Shown here piece by piece: positions 21,626 to 27,213 of a stretch of DNA of 27,213 nt (position 1 is its first letter; every line of letters begins with the position of its first letter). This stretch comes from an uncultured Eubacterium sp. (GTDB lineage: Bacteria; Bacillota_A; Clostridia; Lachnospirales; Lachnospiraceae). Made by a program: the position numbers and the translations under genes. Below the pieces are notes generated by a model. It was not told the origin of the DNA and did not search any database. It saw only the letters and a list, made by a program, of their open reading frames with translations. Location of the stretch: the NCBI GenBank assembly GCA_910589045.1, contig CAJUSH010000004.1:76871-104083 (forward strand), given 5' to 3'.

Positions 21626-22330
21626 ATGGTAGCAAAACAAAAAATACTGATTGTAGACGATGATAACAATATCGCGGAGCTGATTTCGCTTTATCTGACG
21701 AAGGAGTGCTTCGACACGAAGATTGTGAACGACGGTGAGGAAGCGCTGCAGGCTTACAAGGGCTACGGCCCGAACCTGATTTTGCTGGATCTGATGCTTC
21801 CGGGCATCGACGGCTATCAGGTGTGCCGCGAGATCCGCGCGAAGGATAATATTCCGATCATCATGCTCTCCGCAAAGGGCGAGGTGTTTGACAAGGTGCT
21901 CGGGCTGGAGCTGGGGGCGGATGACTATATTATGAAGCCCTTTGATTCCAAGGAAATGGTTGCCCGGGTTAAGGCGGTGCTGCGGCGTTATCAGCCGATC
22001 AAGCCGGAAAGTCCGACATCGGCGGCGATTAAGGTTGTTTCCTACTCCGATTTGGAGGTCAACCTGTCCAATTATTCCGTGGTATACATGGGGGAAACGA
22101 TCGATATGCCGCCGAAGGAGCTGGAGCTTTTGTATTTTCTGGCATCCTCACCCAACCAGGTGTTTACGCGGGAGCAGCTGCTTGACCACATCTGGGGCTA
22201 CGAGTATATCGGGGATACCCGGACGGTGGACGTGCACGTCAAGCGTCTGCGGGAAAAGATCCGGGATCACGCGGGCTGGGGCATAACCACGGTGTGGGGC
22301 ATCGGCTATAAATTCGAGGTTAGGGAGTAG
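21626..22330 (+). CDS. OmpR/PhoB-family response regulator
   Basis: Two-component DNA-binding regulator of 234 aa. Receiver domain: DDD at 11-13, phosphoacceptor D55 in LILLDLMLPG, S82 and K104 in GADDYIMKPF. A winged-helix effector domain (about 135-232) has PPKELELLYFLASSPNQVFT, LDHIWGYEYIGDTRTVDVHV and TVWGIGYKF. It starts 39 nt after mutS2 with a GGAG ribosome binding site, and the kinase gene follows 2 nt after the stop, so the pair is co-transcribed. It is similar to WalR/PhoP/ResD-type regulators; the specific signal is not known. Confidence 0.95.
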   Translation: MVAKQKILIVDDDNNIAELISLYLTKECFDTKIVNDGEEALQAYKGYGPNLILLDLMLPGIDGYQVCREIRAKDNIPIIMLSAKGEVFDKVLGLELGADDYIMKPFDSKEMVARVKAVLRRYQPIKPESPTSAAIKVVSYSDLEVNLSNYSVVYMGETIDMPPKELELLYFLASSPNQVFTREQLLDHIWGYEYIGDTRTVDVHVKRLREKIRDHAGWGITTVWGIGYKFEVRE

Positions 22331-22332
22331 GC

Positions 22333-23748
22333 ATGAAAAAAAAGCTGGGATATAAGCTGATCGGCGGCATTTTGCTCTATGGGGTGATAAGCTTTCTGAT
22401 TGTGGCATCGCTTGTGGAGTGGATGTTTCAGGAAAAGGCTCAGAGTACGGAGGCCACAAGGCTTTACCGGGAGGCTTTGGCAGTTACATCCAATTATGCC
22501 GCAGATTACTACCGGAACCGACTGACCTTAGAGGAGCTTGCGATGCAGATGGATGTCCTTTCCGTCTATACCGAGGGGGAGATCTGGGTTGTCAACCGCA
22601 GCGGTACGGTGCTTATCGGCAGGCAGGAGGGAGAGGAGGCGTACGAAATCCCGGGCTTTCATATTGCGGATTTCGGTACGAAATATTACCGCACCGGAAC
22701 GTTTTACGATTGCTTTGAGGAGCCGGTGCTGACGGTGTTCGCGCCGATCACGATAAATTATAAGGTGCAGGGCTATGTGATGGTTCACAAAAGCATTCAG
22801 CAGATTTACAAGAGTGCGGACCATTTCCTGAATTTATCCTATATGGCGCTCGTCGCGCTGCTTCTGATCAATATAGCCTTTATGGGTGTATACCTCTGGC
22901 GCACCTACTGGCGGATCCGGATGATGAATCGTGTGGCCCGCAAATATATGGAAGGCGATTTTGAGACGGCCATGGTGGATGAATATGAGGATGAGCTTGG
23001 TTTTTTGTGTGCGGCCTTTAACTATATGGCAAATGAGCTGAACACGCTGGAGGACGATCAGCGCAAATTTGTTTCCAATATTTCCCATGATTTTCGTTCC
23101 CCGCTGACCTCCATCAAGGGCTATGCGGAGGCTATGCTGGACGGCACGATTCCGGTGGAGATGAAGGACCGGTATCTGAATATTATCATCACGGAGACGG
23201 AGCGGCTCACAAAGCTCACCAGCGGCCTGATGGAGTTAAACCAGTACGGCGGACACGGAAAGACGATTCTTGACAAGACCGATTTTGATATCAATGAGGT
23301 GATCGGGCAGACCGCAGCGACCTTCGAGGGTGCCTGCAGCATGAAGCATATTGTGCTGGAGCTGGTGCTGACCGGCGATGAGCTGTTCGTGTGCGCGGAC
23401 AAATCAAAGGTGCAGCAGATTATTTATAATCTGACGGACAATGCGATCAAGTTCAGCCACAACGATTCCTCCATCAAGATCGAAACGCATGTGAAGAACG
23501 GGAAGGTGTTTGTGTCCGTGAAGGACAGCGGCATCGGTATCCCGAAGGATTCCATCAGTAAAATCTGGGAGCGTTTTTATAAAACGGATTTATCCAGGGG
23601 CAAGGACAAGAAGGGAACCGGCATCGGCCTTGCCATTGTAAGGGAGATCATTCAGGCGCACGGGGAAAATATCAATGTCATTAGTACGGAGGGCGTCGGG
23701 ACGGAATTTATATTTTCGCTTCCGTTTGTGGATGTGGAGGATGATTGA
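22333..23748 (+). CDS. Membrane sensor histidine kinase
   Basis: 471-aa partner of the preceding regulator. TM1 is at about 8-30, with an extracellular sensing region of about 130 residues (GEIWVVNRSGTVLIG in it suggests a PAS/Cache-like fold). TM2 is at about 168-189. A HAMP region follows, then HisKA with phosphoacceptor H252 (FVSNISHDFRSPLTSIKGYA). The HATPase domain has the N box NLTDNAIKFSH (N366/N370), KDSGIGIP, F box WERFYKTD and G box GTGIGLAIV. It is a complete, canonical class I kinase. The stimulus cannot be read from the sequence. Confidence 0.95.
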   Translation: MKKKLGYKLIGGILLYGVISFLIVASLVEWMFQEKAQSTEATRLYREALAVTSNYAADYYRNRLTLEELAMQMDVLSVYTEGEIWVVNRSGTVLIGRQEGEEAYEIPGFHIADFGTKYYRTGTFYDCFEEPVLTVFAPITINYKVQGYVMVHKSIQQIYKSADHFLNLSYMALVALLLINIAFMGVYLWRTYWRIRMMNRVARKYMEGDFETAMVDEYEDELGFLCAAFNYMANELNTLEDDQRKFVSNISHDFRSPLTSIKGYAEAMLDGTIPVEMKDRYLNIIITETERLTKLTSGLMELNQYGGHGKTILDKTDFDINEVIGQTAATFEGACSMKHIVLELVLTGDELFVCADKSKVQQIIYNLTDNAIKFSHNDSSIKIETHVKNGKVFVSVKDSGIGIPKDSISKIWERFYKTDLSRGKDKKGTGIGLAIVREIIQAHGENINVISTEGVGTEFIFSLPFVDVEDD

Positions 23749-23805
23749 CGGATGCTTTCATTCGCCAGGGGCTATGGCAGGCGAAGCTTCATCTCCAAGC
23801 TGTCA

Positions 23806-23920
23806 GCTGCTTTTCACGGGGCAGAAAGGTGCATTTAGCAGGGCCTGCCCAAACGGAGCAAAGCTTTCAATATCGCCCCGGGTCGTTGCTATGAGCGGCT
23901 TTCAGGTCGTGAACAGTAAC
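23806..23920 (+). mobile_element. Diverged relative of the MITE-like element (copy 2)
   Basis: Left end GCTGCTTTTCACGG (23806-23819) and right end TCGTGAACAGTAAC (23907-23920) match the ends of the element at 11249-11394, read in the opposite orientation. Internal blocks CAATATCGCCCCG and CTATGAGCGGCT are shared. The element is 115 bp, about 30 bp shorter, with no target duplication seen. The hairpin GTTGCT/AGTAAC keeps pairing by a G-U where copy 1 has an A-U. The rest of the 23749-24036 spacer has a TTCGCC/GGCGAA repeat (about 23760-23785) and the next promoter. Confidence 0.7.
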
Positions 23921-23961
23921 GCCGGGTTTACTGCGGCGAAACGGAACAGTTTCGATAGGGA

Positions 23962-23990
23962 TTGAAAGTAAGGGGCAAAGAACGTATAAT
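23962..23990 (+). promoter_or_regulatory. Promoter of the protease-like gene
   Basis: -35 TTGAAA (23962-23967), 17-nt spacer, -10 TATAAT (23985-23990), a strong sigma-A-type promoter 47 nt before the start codon. Confidence 0.75.
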
Positions 23991-24036
23991 GGATAAGGGA
24001 AGCTGTGAGGGGACCAAACAGTTGTGAGGTTTTTAT

Positions 24037-25320
24037 ATGGCAGATGATTTTCAATTTATCAAAGAGACGAGAAAAGAGAAGCCCATCAACCGGAAGCGGC
24101 TGCTGCACCACACGCTGCTGACACTGTTTTTAGCGGTTATTTTCGGTGCGGTATCGTGCCTTACGTTTGTGCTGTTAAAGCCGAGGCTGGAGCAGTATTT
24201 TTCTCCGGAGGAGCCGCCGCAGGTGTCCTTTCCGGAGCCGGAGGAGCCTGTAAACGAACCGCAGGAGCCGGAAAAGCCGGGGCAGAATACGCCGGAAAAT
24301 GAACCGCAGGAGCCGGAGAAGGTGATTATCGAGAAGCCGGCCGCCATGGATCTGAACCAGTATCAGGCGCTGCAGAACAAGCTCTACGAGGTGGGACGCG
24401 AGGCGGATAAGTTTATTGTATCGGTGACGAATGTGAAAAACGATACGGATATTTTTAATACGAGCTATGAGAGCACGGGTCTTGGCTCCGGTGTGATCAT
24501 TGCGGATACCGGTGAACAGCTTTTGATCCTGACGGAGCGAAAGACGATTCAGGGCGCGTCCTCCATCCGCGTTACCTTTGTGGATGATACGACGGTGGAG
24601 GCAAAGCTGCAAAAATATGACGGAAACACAGGCATCGCTGTTCTGCGCGTAAATGCGGAGGATGTCTCCGGAGAGACGAAGGAGCAGATCGCGGTGGCGA
24701 CGCTGGGAAGCTCGGTGGGTGTTTCGCTGGGACAGATGGTGCTGGCTGTGGGGAGCCCGATCGGGACGATTCATTCGATTCTGAGCGGAACGATTACTTC
24801 AAATAAGAACAGTATTTCCACGACGGACTGCAATTATACGGTTTTTACTACGGATATGGTGGGAACCGCAGACGGAAGCGGTGCGCTGATCAATACAAAC
24901 GGGGAGATCATCGGCTTTGTCCTGCAGGATTATAATCTGCAGAAGGAGCAGTCGACCTTGACGGCGGTGTCCATCTCGGAGCTCAAGGGCGTGATTGAGC
25001 TGCTTTCCAATGATAAGCCGGTGCCGTATCTCGGAATGCGCATCAGCACGGTGACAGAGGAAATTTCAAAGAATTACGATATACCGATGGGCGTGTATGT
25101 CCGGGATGTGGAGATTGATTCTCCTGCGATGGAGGCGGGCTTCCAGAGCGGTGACGTAATCACTGCCATAAACGGGGAGGAGATCATGAGTGCGGAGGAC
25201 TATGAAAAGCTGGTCCTGACGCTGAATGCGGAGGATGTTGTGCATATCAGCTGCCAGAGACAGAGCGTGGACGGGTATATTTCGCTGGAGATTGACGTTG
25301 TGGTAGGCATACTGAAATAA
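24037..25320 (+). CDS. Membrane-anchored HtrA-like trypsin-fold/PDZ protein, probably inactive
   Basis: 427 aa: cytoplasmic N-terminus, one TM at about 28-47, and a proline/glutamate-rich extracellular spacer (57-100) with an exact repeat NEPQEPEK at 73-80 and 88-95. Next come a trypsin-like domain (about 110-325) and a PDZ domain (about 328-425: YLGMRISTV, GVYVRDVEIDSPAMEAGFQSG, DVITAINGEEI). The fold markers GLGSGVII and LGQMVLAVGSPIG are present. But the catalytic His position in HtrA (TNNHV) reads LTERKT, the Asp (DLAVL) reads GIAVL (G199), and the Ser motif GNSGG reads ADGSGA (S281). Proteolysis therefore seems unlikely; a scaffold or sensor role is inferred. It has its own promoter. Confidence 0.88.
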   Translation: MADDFQFIKETRKEKPINRKRLLHHTLLTLFLAVIFGAVSCLTFVLLKPRLEQYFSPEEPPQVSFPEPEEPVNEPQEPEKPGQNTPENEPQEPEKVIIEKPAAMDLNQYQALQNKLYEVGREADKFIVSVTNVKNDTDIFNTSYESTGLGSGVIIADTGEQLLILTERKTIQGASSIRVTFVDDTTVEAKLQKYDGNTGIAVLRVNAEDVSGETKEQIAVATLGSSVGVSLGQMVLAVGSPIGTIHSILSGTITSNKNSISTTDCNYTVFTTDMVGTADGSGALINTNGEIIGFVLQDYNLQKEQSTLTAVSISELKGVIELLSNDKPVPYLGMRISTVTEEISKNYDIPMGVYVRDVEIDSPAMEAGFQSGDVITAINGEEIMSAEDYEKLVLTLNAEDVVHISCQRQSVDGYISLEIDVVVGILK

Positions 25321-25352
25321 TAGCTACAAAAATAGAAAATGAGGAAAGAGAA

Positions 25353-26315
25353 ATGTTTTATATCGGAGAGCTGCATGAGGGAGAGCGTATCAATGAAATC
25401 TACCTCTGCAAACAGAAGACTACGGCCATGACAAAGGCGGGCAAGCCATATGGTTCGCTTGTGCTGCAGGATAAGACGGGCACGCTGGATGCAAAGATCT
25501 GGGACCCATCCTCACAGGGCATCGAGGAGTTTGAGGCGTTGGATTATATCAATGTTATGGGCGACGTCACAAGCTTCCAGGGGACGCTGCAGTTGAATAT
25601 CAGGCGTCTGCGCAAGGTATCCGAGGGTGAATATGACCCGGCGGATTATCTTCCGGTGAGCGTGTACGATGTGGACCAGATGTACGGGGAGCTTCAGAAC
25701 TATGTGAAGGGTCTTTCGAACCCGTATTTAAGGGAGCTGGCAGGCGGATTCTTTTTGGCGGACGAGACGTTTGCAAAGCGTTTCAAATTCCATTCCGCGG
25801 CAAAGAGTGTGCACCACGGGTTTGTGGGCGGTCTGCTGGAGCATACCCTCAGCGTTGCACGGCTGTGTGCATTTTTTGCGGATACATATCCGATTTTAAA
25901 CCGTGATCTGCTCATGACTGCCGCGATGCTCCACGATGTCGGAAAGCTTGAGGAGCTGTCGGTATTTCCGGCAAACGATTACACGGATGAGGGGCAGCTT
26001 TTGGGGCATATCGCCATGGGAATGGAGATTGTCGGCGTGCGCATCCGCGCGATCAACGGCTTTCCGCGAAAGCTTGCAAATGAGCTGAAACACTGTATTT
26101 TGGCGCATCACGGGGAACTGGAGTACGGCTCGCCGAAAAAGCCTGCGCTGCCGGAGGCGGTCGCACTTCATTTTGCGGATAACTTGGATGCCAAGATGGA
26201 GACAATGAAGGAGCTGTTTGCAAATGTACCTGCGGGAAACACGGACTGGCAGGGATTTAACCGCCTGTTTGAATCAAATGTAAGAAGATCGAGTGTGTAT
26301 GATGCGGAAAAATGA
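25353..26315 (+). CDS. yhaM: 3'-5' exoribonuclease YhaM family
   Basis: 320-aa protein with an N-terminal OB-fold nucleic-acid-binding domain (about 8-95: GSLVLQDKTGTLDAKIWDPS, VMGDVTSFQGTLQLNI) and a C-terminal HD domain (about 155-300). Metal-binding motifs are HHGFVGGLLEHTLSV and LHDVGK (H194/D195), with LAHHGELEYGSPKKP farther on. YhaM of B. subtilis is a Mn-dependent 3'-5' exonuclease acting on RNA and DNA ends. Its last 17 bases overlap the start of the next gene, which implies translational coupling. Confidence 0.93.
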   Translation: MFYIGELHEGERINEIYLCKQKTTAMTKAGKPYGSLVLQDKTGTLDAKIWDPSSQGIEEFEALDYINVMGDVTSFQGTLQLNIRRLRKVSEGEYDPADYLPVSVYDVDQMYGELQNYVKGLSNPYLRELAGGFFLADETFAKRFKFHSAAKSVHHGFVGGLLEHTLSVARLCAFFADTYPILNRDLLMTAAMLHDVGKLEELSVFPANDYTDEGQLLGHIAMGMEIVGVRIRAINGFPRKLANELKHCILAHHGELEYGSPKKPALPEAVALHFADNLDAKMETMKELFANVPAGNTDWQGFNRLFESNVRRSSVYDAEK

Positions 26316-27213
26316 TATCATTGAACTGGAAATTACGGATATGGGTGTGGGCGGCGAGGGTATCGGAAAAGCTGACGGTATGACATTTTTTGTGAAGGAT
26401 GCTATCATCGGTGACGTGATCCGGGCGCGTGTTACGAAGCTGAAAAAAAGCTATGGCTACGGTCGGCTGGAGGAGCTTGTGCGCCCCTCCGACATGCGTG
26501 TGACACCGCGGTGCCTGCTGCATCGGCGCTGCGGGGGCTGCCAGATTCAGGCGATGGCACCTGAGGCGCAGCTTGCGTTTAAGGAACAGAAGGTTCGTGG
26601 CAATCTCATCCGGCTGGGTGGGTTTGCCGCTGATTTTATTGCGCGGATAATGGAGCCGATTGTGGGGATGGAGGAGTCGTTTCGCTACCGGAATAAGGCG
26701 CAGTTCCCGATCGGAACGGATAAGGAGGGGAATCCGGTGGCGGGCTTTTATGCCGCGCGTACGCACAGCATTATCCCGGTGGAGGATTGTCTGCTGGGCG
26801 TGGAGGAGAATCGCGACGTGCTGGCGGCAGTGCTGGCGTACATGCGGGAAAATCATGTCCGGGCATACGATGAGACAACCGGCGGGGGGCTTGTGCGCCA
26901 TGTGCTAATCCGCTGCGGCTTCACGACAAAGGAGCTGATGGTCTGCCTGATTATCAACGGGGGTAGTCTGCCTGCGGCAGAGCGTCTGACAGAGCGCCTG
27001 GCGGCGATTGACGGCATGAAGAGCGTTATGGTTAACGTGAATCAGGAGCGGACAAATGTTATCCTCGGGGGCGAGACGTTTTGCATCTGGGGAGAGCCGT
27101 ACATCACGGATGTGATTCATCTTCTGGATTGCAGTGACGGGGATTTTGTCCGGACGGATACGGCGGTTCGGTTCCGGATTTCGCCGCAGTCCTTCTATCA
27201 GGTCAACCCGGTG
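26299..27213 (+). CDS. RlmD/TrmA-family RNA (uracil-5-)-methyltransferase, 3' truncated by window
   Basis: SAM-dependent enzyme methylating uracil C5 in 23S rRNA or tRNA. 305 codons are visible and the frame is open to the window edge. An N-terminal TRAM domain (about 1-62: ITDMGVGGEGIGK, VKDAIIGDVIRARV) is followed by the iron-sulfur cluster cysteines C72, C78 and C81 (CLLHRRCGGC) and C164 (PVEDCLL). Then come FRYRNKAQFPIG, GLVRHVLIR and the start of the catalytic half (FRISPQSFYQVNP). Two ATGs in tandem (26299, 26302) are possible starts, both inside yhaM and without a strong ribosome binding site. Substrate (RlmD, RlmCD or TrmFO-independent tRNA) cannot be told from this part. Confidence 0.93.
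   Translation, partial: MMRKNDIIELEITDMGVGGEGIGKADGMTFFVKDAIIGDVIRARVTKLKKSYGYGRLEELVRPSDMRVTPRCLLHRRCGGCQIQAMAPEAQLAFKEQKVRGNLIRLGGFAADFIARIMEPIVGMEESFRYRNKAQFPIGTDKEGNPVAGFYAARTHSIIPVEDCLLGVEENRDVLAAVLAYMRENHVRAYDETTGGGLVRHVLIRCGFTTKELMVCLIINGGSLPAAERLTERLAAIDGMKSVMVNVNQERTNVILGGETFCIWGEPYITDVIHLLDCSDGDFVRTDTAVRFRISPQSFYQVNPV

Overview
The window looks like chromosome from an anaerobic Clostridia bacterium, most likely Lachnospiraceae. This is inferred from the spc/alpha ribosomal gene order with secY-adk-map-infA, a 178-aa L17 with extra segments, an Agr peptide of the Lachnospiraceae 'TSCxxxYQPKxPKxL' type, and intermediate base composition. No rRNA, tRNA or CRISPR was seen.

Layout. (1) 105-5480: the second half of the spc operon (rplF, rplR, rpsE, rpmD, rplO, secY), then adk, map and infA, closed by an intrinsic terminator at 5530-5564. 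(2) 5481-15155: a roughly 9.7-kb accessory island lying between infA and rpmJ, two genes that are normally adjacent. It begins with an agr-type peptide quorum-sensing locus: an AgrC-like kinase and a LytTR regulator on the minus strand, an XRE repressor-like gene, and agrD-agrB on the plus strand. A secreted protein of unknown function follows. Next come a zinc-ribbon gene, shattered gene duplicates, a small membrane protein, a non-autonomous inverted-repeat element with a perfect 8-bp target duplication, an Rpn-type nuclease/transposase, an exported Ig-flavodoxin, an IS66-like transposase remnant and an exported RCC1-like protein. (3) 15156-19100: rpmJ with its own promoter, then rpsM, rpsK, rpsD, rpoA and rplQ, with unusually long spacers full of hairpins. 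(4) 19199-27213: mutS2, an OmpR-type two-component pair, a membrane-anchored trypsin-fold/PDZ protein lacking the usual His and Asp, yhaM, and the start of an RlmD/TrmA-type RNA methyltransferase that runs off the window.

How the parts fit. AgrB should process AgrD into a thiolactone whose predicted ring is CGIVY; the AgrC-like kinase would sense it and phosphorylate the LytTR regulator. A 19-bp sequence (AAAATNTGTCATTTCATTC) lies upstream of both the regulator-kinase promoter and the promoter of the secreted protein, exactly 30 nt before each -10 hexamer. This suggests that the secreted protein is a direct output of the circuit and that the two-component genes are autoregulated. The XRE gene has a palindrome in its upstream region that may serve as its operator.

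The island also shows active remodelling. A MITE-like element with 14-bp terminal repeats and an 8-bp target duplication (CATTACAA) sits at 11249-11394. A diverged, inverted relative lies at 23806-23920, and related ends flank an IS66-like coding remnant at 13643-13939, so the small elements are probably IS66-derived. A terminator after infA and a fresh promoter before rpmJ would let the split ribosomal operon work as two units.
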